Source: Nemertoderma westbladi (Eukaryota; Xenacoelomorpha; Nemertodermatida; Nemertodermatidae). From it: a DNA stretch of 22,397 bases. How positions within the stretch are numbered: position 1 is the stretch's first letter; each line of letters begins with the position of its first letter. The notes under the pieces were generated by a model, which was not told the origin of the DNA, ran no database searches, and saw nothing but the letters and a program-made list of their open reading frames with translations. The stretch is taken from NCBI GenBank assembly GCA_032718475.1, contig JAUCBJ010008565.1, forward strand, positions 1 to 22,397. The letters run 5' to 3'. Made by a program: the position numbers and the translations under genes. This document shows, in pieces, positions 9,193-18,406 of the stretch.

Positions 9193-9562
9193 CTATTTAT
9201 AGAAAAATAAGATTATTCAAATCTAATTAGAAAGCAAGCAAAGCAAAAGCAAGACTTGATTAGAAAGACTATAACAAAACTCATCCTTAATATCATTGTA
9301 ATGGTAAGTGCGAAACTATATTATATGATTTTCTAAGGTATCCTCTGGGTTTCAAAATTTTAATATTTTTTAACTGAAGTGAATTTTTGTCTGGTTTTAA
9401 ATTTTTAAAGAACCAATAATTGCTTCTGACTGAGATCGTTAAATTTGTTAATATTGTATTAGTTTCAAATATTTTCTATTAAATCTTCTATCAATTTATA
9501 TTTTCTTAGTGATACAATCTTTCTGACAGTGCACCAATTCCAATTATATTAGTATTACCAAC
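9193..9562 (-). other. Proposed intron of the recombinase gene
   Basis: On the minus strand, GAG|GTTGGT (donor at 9562) and ATAAATAG|GTTGGG (acceptor at 9193) give a 370-bp AT-rich intron in phase 0. If it is not removed, the upstream frame ends 56 bp further on at a TAA (9506-9508) and the C-terminal domain is lost. A nearby alternative donor, G|GTAATA, would shift the frame. Confidence 0.5.
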
Positions 9563-12500
9563 CTCCCTCTCGAATTCATTTAGGACATCATATTCATCTA
9601 CATTTATCTTTCCGTCTTCCTCGCGATCTATACTGTGAACTATACTTGGAACCTCTTCAGTTTCATCAGGTATCTCTTCTCCATTTCGAACCTGTTCGTC
9701 TTCATCCTCTATATCGGACAACACATCTTCTAATGAGATTTCTGTCATCTTTTTACCAGCGGATTTGTTTAGTTTTCCTTTACTAATGGCGAGCATGACT
9801 TTCGATATTTGGCTGATTTCAATGACATTGTCGTGGAGTCTGTAAACTTGTTGGTGTATCATGGGTGAGTGCCCCAAATGTCGGCTCAGCCAATCTTTCT
9901 CATTTTCATCTAAGTTTAATAATTGGCAGACAGTGGCGCAGTACTTTCTTAATATTGTGCTTCTGATCAATTCAGGTTGTTTTAATTCATAACGATAAGC
10001 ATATTTGTGCAATATATCCAGCCCTCTTATTGGATTAGCGCCAGTAGACTTGAAGACATATTCATTGTCATCCAAATTCTCGCAAAGGTACAGCAACAGA
10101 ATTCGTACCTGTGGTGTTATTAGGATCGGAACTGGTCTTCCTTGCTTCCCCAATATTGTTATCGTGCCAATCCGTTTAATAAGCTGTTTTTCAATGTCTG
10201 ATAATTTGGAGATAACCTCCTTGGGTGTTTGAGCAGTGGGGTCCCTATTTAGACCATTTAAGACTGTGTGGCATTTAATGCCACCTGGTTCACTAGCTCG
10301 CTTGCTGTTGAAGATGATAATTTGAGCAAGAACTATCTCCTGCGTATGTCTATAATTTCGACATTCTTTATCCATGGACGATATTTTAAGAATATCTTCA
10401 TTGACTCGTTTGTGAAATAATACAATATCTTCAGTTAGTGGTATGGTTTGAACTTTATTAAACCGTTCTTTTATAATTCCATGCCGGGCACGCCGCGACA
10501 CTATAGACCCCCATTCCTTCTCATACAGCGTCAAGAAATCAGTTGACCGTGTTTGCATCATAGTATTGTTTGTTTTGATTGCATTACAATGAATCACACC
10601 AGCGAGGGCCTTTAAGTTATAACCGATTTTCAGCTGTGTGGCCTTTACAAAGTTTAAAGTAACACAATCAGAGACCCTATCAAAATTTGCAGGATTTATC
10701 ATATCCTGCGCCTGGAATCGAAAATTATCTCTTTGCAGTAAGTTCAACAACCGAGCCAAGCGTCTTAAGGTCTGTTGGGAAGATGAAAGACTCTCATCAC
10801 CATCTCTTCTTCTCTTTAGAAAAAATTTAGCCAACTCGACAAATGATGTGTCACTCTTGAGTATATCAAGTATTACATCCTGGCGCATACTGGCATATAA
10901 GGAGCGAAGTTCACTGCTCTCATCAAACTGGACCATATCTAAAGCGCGACCAGCGATTAAGGATCCCACATGAGATGCACCAGCAGGTTTTAATGTACAT
11001 TTTTTCGAATGCAGACTCAGCTGATGAGAACGAAAAGAGGCTTTACAAAATGGGCAACTTGTTACTTGATCTGTACTTGTGGATTGTATTATTGCGTTTG
11101 AATTTTTTATATGACCATCTCGCCTTTTTACAGCAATGATTCCTGCCCCATGCTTTCGCACACTGTTATTATGCTTGAAATTACCCTCATTGCGAAGAAG
11201 CTCAATAATATCCTGTCTTTTCTTGAAAAGTGTTTGCTCAGCTAAAGAGAATTGCTTTCTCTTTTTCTTGAATTCAATTCCTTTATCAATATCAATTAAT
11301 TGATTAACATGCGACTCTTCACTATGTATTTGCTTAAAATGTCTTACCAGGTTAGTCTGTGGAAGAGTACAATAGCGACAATACTGCACTTTAACACCTC
11401 GATTGGATAAAACACTATCTACACAGATGGCGGCTGGTTCTTCAGAAACGTAAGATGTCATTTTAGGTTTGGTTAAAATCATTTCAGCTGGAATGGATAA
11501 TTCGCGACCACTCCATGAGAGGAACTGCGCCAGTTCTATATCCTCGCCACCAGCACCCTCCTTGTAGTGCTCCAGTTCTATATCCCCGCCACCAGAACCC
11601 TCCTTGTAGTGCTCCAGTTCTATATCCCCGCCACCAGCACCCTCCTTGTAGTGCTCCAGTTCTATATCCCCGCCACCGGAACCCTCCTTGTAGTGCTCCA
11701 GTTCTATATCTCCGCCACCGGAACCCTCCTTGTAGTGCTCCAGTTCTATATCCACGGCACCGGCAACCTCCTTGTAGTGCTCCAGTTCTATATCCCCGCC
11801 ACCAGCACCCTCCTTGTAGTGCTCCAGTTCTATATCCACGGCACCGGCAACCTCCTTGTAGTGCTCCAGTTCTATATCCCCGCCACCAGCACCCTCCTTG
11901 TAGTGCTCCAGTTCTATATCCCCGCCACCAGCACCCTCCTTGTAGTGCTCCAGTTCTATATCCCCGCCACCAGAACCCTCCTTGTAGTGCTCCAGTTCTA
12001 TATCCCCGCCACCAGCACCCTCCTTGTAGTGCTCCAGTTCTATATCCACGGCACCGGCAACCTCCTTGTAGTGCTCCAGTTCTATATCCCCGCCACCAGC
12101 ACCCTCCTTGTAGTGCTCCAGTTCTATATCCACGGCACCGGCAACCTCCTTGTAGTGCTCCAGTTCTATATCCCCGCCACCAGCACCCTCCTTGTAGTGC
12201 TCAAGTTCTATATCCACGGCACCGGCAACCTCCTTGTAGTGCTCCAGTTCTATATCCCCGCCACTAGCACCCTCCTTGTAGTGCTCCAGTTCTATATCCA
12301 CTGCACCGGCAACCTCCTTGTAGTGCTCCAGTTCTATATCCCCGCCACCAGCACCCTCCTTGTAGTGCTCCAGTTCTATATCCACTGCACCGGCAACCTC
12401 CTTGTAGTGCTCCAGTTCTATATCCCCGCCACCAGCACCCTCCTTGTAGTGCTCCAGTTCTATATCCACGGCACCGGCAACCTCCTTGTAGTGCTCCAGT

Positions 12501-13084
12501 TCTATATCCCCGCCACCAGCACCCTCCTTGTAGTGCTCCAGTTCTATATCCACGGCACCGGCAACCTCCTTGTAGTGCTCCAGTTCTATACCCTCGCCAC
12601 CAGCACGCTCCTTGTAGTGCTCCAGTTCTATATCCACTGCACCGGCAACCTCCTTGTAGTGCTCCAGTTCTATATCCCCGCCACCAGCACCCTCCTTGTA
12701 GTGCTCCAGTTCTATATCCACGGCACCGGCAACCTCCTTGTAGTGCTCCAGTTCTATACCCTCGCCACCAGCACCCTCCTTGTAGTGCTCCAATTCTATA
12801 TCCCCATCACCAGCACCCTCCTTGTAGTGCTCCAGTTCTATATCCCTGTCACCGGCAACCTCCTTATTGTACCCCAACTCAATATCATGCGACCCATCAC
12901 ATGAATGCAGCTCTTCTCTGATACCTTTCTCATTCAGCCGAGTCAAATCTGCGGCGAAATCCTTGTAGCTTCCTTTACATCGCCTTCTAAGAGGGTAAAC
13001 TTTCCGTGCGACATATGGTTGAAAAGTCGACTTCTCCAAAGCCAATTGTACAAGTCGCTTGCCACGATTACTATTATTATTCAT
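9506..13084 (-). CDS. Crypton-like tyrosine recombinase with zinc fingers and 32 acidic repeats
   Basis: This is an intact frame of 1192 codons from ATG (13084) to TAA (9506). In order: a basic N terminus (residues 1-64), about 32 tandem 14-residue repeats of the type DIELEHYKEGAGGG or DIELEHYKEVAGAV (65-520), a C2H2 finger (CRYC...H...H near 567), a second C2HC/C2H2-like finger (CPFC...HSKKC near 677), and a tyrosine recombinase fold (about 880-1110). Candidate catalytic residues are R929 (SKRASEP), K980 (GKQGRP), R1046 (LRKY), H1072 (LGH) and Y1081 (QVYRL). The usual first box-II His is Ser/Thr, as in some animal YR-like proteins I recall. An acidic linker follows. It could be a Crypton transposon or a domesticated host gene. 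No LTRs or inverted termini were seen. If spliced, exon 1 ends at 9563. Confidence 0.82.
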   Translation of the reverse strand: MNNNSNRGKRLVQLALEKSTFQPYVARKVYPLRRRCKGSYKDFAADLTRLNEKGIREELHSCDGSHDIELGYNKEVAGDRDIELEHYKEGAGDGDIELEHYKEGAGGEGIELEHYKEVAGAVDIELEHYKEGAGGGDIELEHYKEVAGAVDIELEHYKERAGGEGIELEHYKEVAGAVDIELEHYKEGAGGGDIELEHYKEVAGAVDIELEHYKEGAGGGDIELEHYKEVAGAVDIELEHYKEGAGGGDIELEHYKEVAGAVDIELEHYKEGASGGDIELEHYKEVAGAVDIELEHYKEGAGGGDIELEHYKEVAGAVDIELEHYKEGAGGGDIELEHYKEVAGAVDIELEHYKEGAGGGDIELEHYKEGSGGGDIELEHYKEGAGGGDIELEHYKEGAGGGDIELEHYKEVAGAVDIELEHYKEGAGGGDIELEHYKEVAGAVDIELEHYKEGSGGGDIELEHYKEGSGGGDIELEHYKEGAGGGDIELEHYKEGSGGGDIELEHYKEGAGGEDIELAQFLSWSGRELSIPAEMILTKPKMTSYVSEEPAAICVDSVLSNRGVKVQYCRYCTLPQTNLVRHFKQIHSEESHVNQLIDIDKGIEFKKKRKQFSLAEQTLFKKRQDIIELLRNEGNFKHNNSVRKHGAGIIAVKRRDGHIKNSNAIIQSTSTDQVTSCPFCKASFRSHQLSLHSKKCTLKPAGASHVGSLIAGRALDMVQFDESSELRSLYASMRQDVILDILKSDTSFVELAKFFLKRRRDGDESLSSSQQTLRRLARLLNLLQRDNFRFQAQDMINPANFDRVSDCVTLNFVKATQLKIGYNLKALAGVIHCNAIKTNNTMMQTRSTDFLTLYEKEWGSIVSRRARHGIIKERFNKVQTIPLTEDIVLFHKRVNEDILKISSMDKECRNYRHTQEIVLAQIIIFNSKRASEPGGIKCHTVLNGLNRDPTAQTPKEVISKLSDIEKQLIKRIGTITILGKQGRPVPILITPQVRILLLYLCENLDDNEYVFKSTGANPIRGLDILHKYAYRYELKQPELIRSTILRKYCATVCQLLNLDENEKDWLSRHLGHSPMIHQQVYRLHDNVIEISQISKVMLAISKGKLNKSAGKKMTEISLEDVLSDIEDEDEQVRNGEEIPDETEEVPSIVHSIDREEDGKINVDEYDVLNEFEREVGNTNIIGIGALSERLYH
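11530..12893 (-). repeat. In-frame 42-bp minisatellite (about 32 copies)
   Basis: Each 42-bp unit encodes 14 residues. Two unit types (GAGGG-ending and VAGAV-ending) alternate over much of the array, giving an 84-bp higher-order period, then break up into runs of GAGGG/GSGGG types toward the C-terminal end. Almost all differences are in the last five codons; DIELEHYKE is nearly invariant. The opposite strand is also open over the whole array, which is expected from a stop-free unit whose length is a multiple of three. Confidence 0.95.
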
Positions 13085-13538
13085 TAAATTATATTGTATA
13101 TTAAATTATTACTTCAAATTAATTGTTCTCTAGCCAAATCTATCAAATTTATCGAATCTATCAAACTGGTATACATAATAATATAGATGATACAAATTAC
13201 TATCCAAGCTAGAAACAACACTAAGGCAGTGTAAAAAAAGACCTATATAGTACACATATTTTAGTATTTATTTGATGTTTATAAATTTCCAAATGGTGGT
13301 AAAGTGCAAAATGGGGGTTGGGGAAGGTGTTATTCGCTGAGTCTCATTTGTGCTTATTTGGGACTGACGTTTATTCGAGACAGGGTGCTTTTTCGAATAA
13401 ATGGCAAACTTTTATAAGAGCCATCCTGATATTTGGTTTCTTATCAGCTGTAATTAATCCCAGCATTTTTTTTTACATGAAGACACACCCGCAGTCGGGG
13501 TAAATATTTGTCGGGTGGAATTAATCCCAGCATTAACT
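13085..13538. other. Upstream region of the recombinase gene
   Basis: AT-rich sequence with no gene. It contains a short inverted pair (TTTATTCGA / TCGAATAAA, about 13370-13402) and a direct repeat ATTAATCCCAGCATT near 13452 and 13521. A promoter for the minus-strand gene would lie here but cannot be pinpointed. Confidence 0.5.
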
Positions 13539-13639
13539 CCTATGTAGGAGCTCTGGTTCAACTGCTGCCCTAAGTAATCGACCTTTGGGATTCCGTTTTA
13601 TTATTTTGGGACTCCAAATCCTGGACAGACTATTTAACG
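13539..13639 (-). mobile_element. Decayed RTE-like fragment, about 100 bp
   Basis: Read on minus, CCAGGATTTGGAGTCCCAAA and, about 40 bp on, GGGCAGCAGTTGAACCAGAG match the intact LINE around 7868-7960 with many substitutions. It shares the variant CCTGGACAGACTATTTAACG (plus) with the fragment near 20420, so both derive from a related subfamily rather than the element at 5880. Confidence 0.7.
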
Positions 13640-13649
13640 TATCCTACTA

Positions 13650-13944
13650 ATTGCCCCCCCGCCCCCCTGGCCAGCCAAAACAGCCAGACATGCACCTTAG
13701 ACATGCATCCCCGACATGAATGACTCACGCTGGTTAAATTATATATTTTTTTAATTGTGATTAAATCACAAATATTGAAAAGTAAGATTGGTTTAAAGAA
13801 TTGCCTATAAAATTTTTATTCTTTTGTATTGGACCCTAAATGTTTGCATGTAAGCTCAGAATTAAATTCTCTTTCGAATGGTATATTACACTAAAGTACA
13901 TGTCTGGCAGTTTTGGCTGGTAGGGGGGGGGGGGGGGGGGCAAT
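13650..13944. mobile_element. Inverted-repeat element with C/G homopolymer ends
   Basis: The left arm (13650-13692) is ATTG, a C-run interrupted by one G, then CTGGCCAGCCAAAACAGCCA and GACATG. The right arm (13899-13944) is its reverse complement with a few changes and a run of 18 G. Similarity may extend about 13 bp further out on each side. There is no coding capacity; a MITE-like element is likely, with no clear target duplication. Homopolymer length may be affected by sequencing. Confidence 0.6.
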
Positions 13945-14044
13945 CATTATGGAATACACGGTACAACAACCGTGGAGATTTTTCAAAAATACTTATATGA
14001 AAAATATATATAAATAAAATAAATATAAAATTAGTTATAAACTA

Positions 14045-14304
14045 CAGGGTGGTAAAAATAACCTGTACCCATGTAAAGTGCAATAAAAACTTTAAGAAAT
14101 ACTTTAAAAACTTAAGAACGGCTAGACCGATTGAGGTTTTCAACCGAAAACCAGCCCGATCCAAGGTAAAAAAAAATAGTACTGCCGCGCACATACTCCG
14201 GCACATACTGCTCATTGAAATAACCGACTACAAAATTTCGATGTGTTTTGATAAAAATTAAAAGTTTTTATAGCACTTTACATTACTTTTTCTTGACCAC
14301 CCTG
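14045..14304. mobile_element. Mariner-type MITE, 260 bp
   Basis: The termini are CAGGGTGGTAAAAATAA (left) and, in reverse complement, CAGGGTGGTCAAGAAAAAG (right). A TA lies directly outside each end (14043-14044 and 14305-14306), the expected target duplication of Tc1/mariner elements. The similarity continues inward through ATGTAAAGTGC and ATAAAAACTTT, so the inverted arms are about 50 bp with mismatches. There is no transposase; a short open frame inside it is not considered coding. Confidence 0.85.
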
Positions 14305-14390
14305 TATAAATGAAATCATTTCACAATAATAATTATACTTATACAAAAGCAATTTCTAACTATAAAAAATTAAATTATAAATTATTAAGT

Positions 14391-14497
14391 AATTTAAACA
14401 GGACTTAAGTTGATCCAACTCTTTAGAAAATGGAGCGGAAAAATCATTTTCCGCTCCATTTGCTATGGAGTTGGATGGAGTTGGTCCTGTTTAAATT
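14391..14497. repeat. 107-bp near-perfect palindrome (hairpin)
   Basis: Two arms of about 50 bp, AATTTAAACAGGAC at the outside and AAATGGAGCGGAAAA near the apex, face each other across a loop of only a few bases. A GTTGATCCAACTC/TTGGATGGAGTTGG segment in the middle pairs with a few mismatches. Either strand would fold into a long stem. It may be a foldback mobile element or a structured transcript; nothing here shows transcription. Confidence 0.8.
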
Positions 14498-16149
14498 CAA
14501 ACTATGGATGTTAAAACATATAAACAATTCATCATTTTCTTTACTTTGGTTTCAAATAATTGTTTAATTTTTATTATTACCGTTTTATTTTTGAGAGTAA
14601 TCAGCTATTATTTGCGTCGAATTTCCCCTGGAAGGGGATGAATTTTTATTGCGACCAGTTCCCCCCAGCCCCCCCCCCCCCCCACCCCCTCCCCTCCTAT
14701 CTGATTTTAAACTTATGATGTTTATTATAAATAATATTTATGCTTTATTGTGATTTTTACGGTAAATAATATCTGTATATTGTTAAATAAAGGTTCCAAC
14801 AGCTACACCTAGGGGGCGTAATTTAACAACATTATAGAGATTGCAATGTAATACCCTGGCCGCCGTATAGAGCAGTAAACAAATGGTCATAGAACTGAAA
14901 GTAGTTTGTGGTCAACGATCTTTACTACGGATGATGTAGGCCTACTCTTGTACCGTACCGTGCTTTACTTAACTCCCACAGTATTGTGGACGCTATGGAG
15001 TCGCTGATTATGTAGATTGGTATAAAGAGAATTATCAACGTCTGTATAAAGTTCTACATTATACACCTCTTATGCCACAGTTAGACACATTATATTTCCA
15101 TTTCGGATAAAATGTACGAATAGCTGATACTAATTAGATGATCCTATTCACTCAATATTAATTACTATCAGACTTTCCAATCGCGTTATATCGCCATAAT
15201 CGCTATAATTATACAGGTACGCCTATATTTCAGCTGTTTCTCAAGGAAATTCAGACATTGTTACATTTTATTATTTAGAATCCTTGTAACGCAAGATTTC
15301 TAATGATTGATAAAATACGATTAATATAAAAAATGGCCACGATGTGGAGAGGGTGTGATTCCTCACATTTCTGCCCGCGTAGCTTTGCACTGACAGACTG
15401 ACTGAGCGGGCGCGTGGCTGTGGGGCGAGCCACGAAGTGAGCGAAGCCTTAGCATATAGGTGCCGTTAACGAGTTGTCTGTCGTCGTCGTCGTCGTAAAT
15501 TTTTGAACGCTAATAACTCGGTTATTCCTCGATGAAATTAAACGAAACTTGGTACGTGTATATTCCGGCAAAAGTTTAGAAAGAATCTGAAGTTTGGTAA
15601 AAAAAAAACGAACGAACGCAACGAGTTTACAGTGGATACGAGTATCAATCTGCCATAAATCAGCAGTTACTCTCACAGTTTCGAGAGTCTGCATAGTTAT
15701 AAAGGTCGTTAGTCTCCGTTTAGGAAAATCATTTTAAGACAAAACAGGACGAGCGCAACGAGGCTAATGAAGGAGAAGAGCATTGTAAAACTAAAAATGT
15801 CATAAGAGTATTGTAAAACTAAAAATGTCACACTTAACTTAAATAGCCCTAGTTAGAAGGTTTACAAATGACAGTTAAAGTGTGTAAGGGCAAACTAAAA
15901 TGGATCTCTGTTTGTACAACTAGTTTATCACAAACTGATAGCATCGCATTTTTTATATATCTCATATATTTTTTGGGATAGACGGTTTTTGTATATCTAA
16001 TAGAGATTAGTATAATAATGTACTCTCTAATATAGACTCTCGTGCTGCGCGAAGGCCCCACGAACGTGTTTTTAACTCCCACCATCAGAGCGTAGCTTTC
16101 GGACCAAGCCAGACAGGCCGGCGCAGAATTTTTTGCACTGGGTGCAGCT
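14498..16149. other. Long intergenic region without a gene
   Basis: It contains a C-rich tract (14661-14697) with a 14-16-base C run, a GC-rich patch (15390-15450) with words GAGCGAAGCC and, later, GAGCGCAACGAGG, a short CGT microsatellite (15477-15496), and a two-copy 28-bp duplication around ATTGTAAAACTAAAAATGTC (15781-15832). No open frame in it resembles a known protein. Confidence 0.55.
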
Positions 16150-18185
16150 CAGTGCCGGATTAACCTTAAGGCATATAAGGCACGTGCCTTAGGGCCAGCC
16201 GAAAATCCCGGCCATTTTTTTTGCGAGTCATTCCTGTAAAAAAAATATTTTTATCTGAAAAGTCCGGAAACAGAGCAAGAAAGTGCATCTTTCGACTACT
16301 TTCTATCCCTAAATTTGTGATAGAAAGTGCAAAATTCTAGCTCAGTCGACCGACAGGTGCTGTGTTATTAGTTCGAAACCTGATGGCAGGGAAATAATAA
16401 AACATGGGCAGGAAAACTTTAAAGTGCTAATTATGAAAAATGGAGAATTTAATTTTATCTATTTGTGGGGAATTATTTGTAGTTATATGCTCTTAAACTT
16501 TTTAGAACAACCAAATAATGACATACTGGAAATACTGTACATAGTAAATGTATGGCGTGGAGATATGGTAGTGCGAAATGAATTTTTTTTTACCGGAAAC
16601 TAGTTTTATAAATATAGGCCCTAATAGATAAAAAAAAGGATAAATTAGTTGTAGATAAAATAGTTGTTGATAAAAAAAAAGAAATAATTTCAGAAATAAC
16701 TTCTTGTCACTACATACTGTACTGTAATTTAATTTTACCGAAATTCGGATGTTCTGCCCTCGTGTATTGAATTTTGCATTCGATGGCATTTTATGTGCAA
16801 TTCCTGCAAAACCTAAAACTCTCGGACAGCACAATTGAATTGGGGTAAATTAAAATTAGCGACAAAAAGTGCTTATTTCTGAGAACATGACTTTCTCAGC
16901 AAGTCAAATCTAGATCAGAAATATTATATCTTTGCACTAAGCCCACACTTACGGTGTTTTATTTATCAGCAAGTCCTGTAAAGATAAGTACCCTGCGAAA
17001 CCTACAGCAAATAAATAACACATTCCCACGATCCGATCAAAATTGCTAAATGCCTACAGGGGCCAGTCAGCCTTAAGGGGGCCAACTATAACCCCCACAG
17101 AAATGAAATTTTCGAAAATTTACACAATTTTTTGTAGTTTGATAGAAGGGCTTTCATAAGGTGATGTCGGTTTTCAACAGTGAATTATATTTTGACCTCA
17201 AAACTGCTCTTTTCAACAACATAATATTATATTGCTGATATTTATGATTCTCTATATAAAACAACCTTTTTATCAGTTTGTCGATTTTGACTTTTTTCAT
17301 CACTAAATTCCCTACTATATACTATTTAATTTTTTACTCAATTGTCATCCAATATACAAAATGTTCAGCAGCTTTAGGACTACTATCGTTGGTTTTGTAA
17401 AATATGGCCATTTGGATATTCTAGAACCGATGTTGTAATTGCTACACTTTGTCTATCACAAAATATTTATTCTCAAAATATAGCCCGGAAATACTAAAAC
17501 CCCCCTAAATTTTTCAAAAACAATAATTTTGTGCTAAAATCATCATAGAAGAAAGCCTACATTTTTAGGTCCATTTTACCAAAGTCTTGGACCGAGAACT
17601 TCAATGCAGGGTATTACAGATCCTTAAACATGAGCTAATTTACATAGAAATTCCACAAATTTATAGAATTTTTGAAAAAACCGACCTGCTCAAAAAGTGC
17701 CATATTTTCCGAACAAACGGTTTATGAAGCTACTGTATCTATACTCGGTTTTAATAGTATATATAAGATCACAGATAATTGTATTAAAGTTTCAGAATAC
17801 AGTAGTAGCTTAATAAATTAAACAAATAGATTTGGGGTAATGGTCCCATTAATATATTAAAAATTAAAGCTTGAGAAGTTCTACCAAAACCATTACACAT
17901 TTTATAGCAATGGTTTTATAGGCATAATATGCCGTTTAGTAATGTTCAAAATTCTTGATGAAAACTATTTTTGCGAAGTACTTATTATTAAAGTACTTAG
18001 TACTTATTTGCACGCAGTAATCCGACGAAAATACTTTATATTTCCTTCACAACATTTTCACAATTTCAGTTGTTTGTAGCAGCTTTTTCTTTTGAAAGGG
18101 TTTGCGGAAAAATATCAATTTTCGGGCCATTTTTGGAAATTACTAAAATATGCCTTAGGGCCACCAGAGGCTTAATCCGGCACTG
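16150..18185. mobile_element. Non-autonomous hAT transposon, 2036 bp
   Basis: The ends are CAGTGCCGGATTAA and, inverted, TTAATCCGGCACTG. An exact 8-bp duplication, GTGCAGCT, flanks it at 16142-16149 and 18186-18193. CAGTG-type termini plus an 8-bp target duplication define hAT elements. Subterminal similarity includes GCCTTAGGGCC and an adjacent GGCCATTTTT on each side. The interior shows no transposase frame, so mobility would need a transposase from elsewhere. Exact flanks suggest a fairly recent insertion. A 14-bp perfect palindrome AAGGCACGTGCCTT lies near the left end (16177-16190). Confidence 0.88.
16338..16380 (+). promoter_or_regulatory. tRNA-like pol III A-box and B-box pair
   Basis: TAGCTCAGTCGA (16338-16349) fits the A box and GTTCGAAACC (16371-16380) fits the B box, 33 bp start to start. 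The spacing is shorter than in a normal tRNA gene and no matching acceptor stem is visible. It is therefore read as a possible tRNA-derived SINE remnant inside the hAT element rather than a tRNA. Confidence 0.4.
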
Positions 18186-18406
18186 GTGCAGCTAGTACTC
18201 TAGTAGTACCGGCACTGGCACGTCTCAGCGTGTGCCACCTGGTTACTCTGTTACTTGTGTAGGCCTACTACTCTATAATATTATTGCCTTGTTTCGTTTG
18301 TTGTTTCATTTTATATTACGTTTACTGGTTTATCATCTTCTTGTCTTACTCTTAGTCAACTGATTGACTTCCAATTCCATTAGGCCTACGATACCGGTAC
18401 TGAAGT

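Noticed and set aside
11515-12904. 445- and 250-codon plus-strand frames opposite the recombinase repeats
   Set aside because: They exist only within the 42-bp repeat and vanish outside it, whereas the minus frame continues into zinc fingers and the recombinase domain.
14049-14261. 70-codon plus-strand frame
   Set aside because: It lies wholly inside the mariner-type MITE, is lysine-rich from AT content and has no recognisable motif.
16338-16400. Complete tRNA gene
   Set aside because: The A and B boxes are too close together and no acceptor stem or anticodon arm can be drawn.
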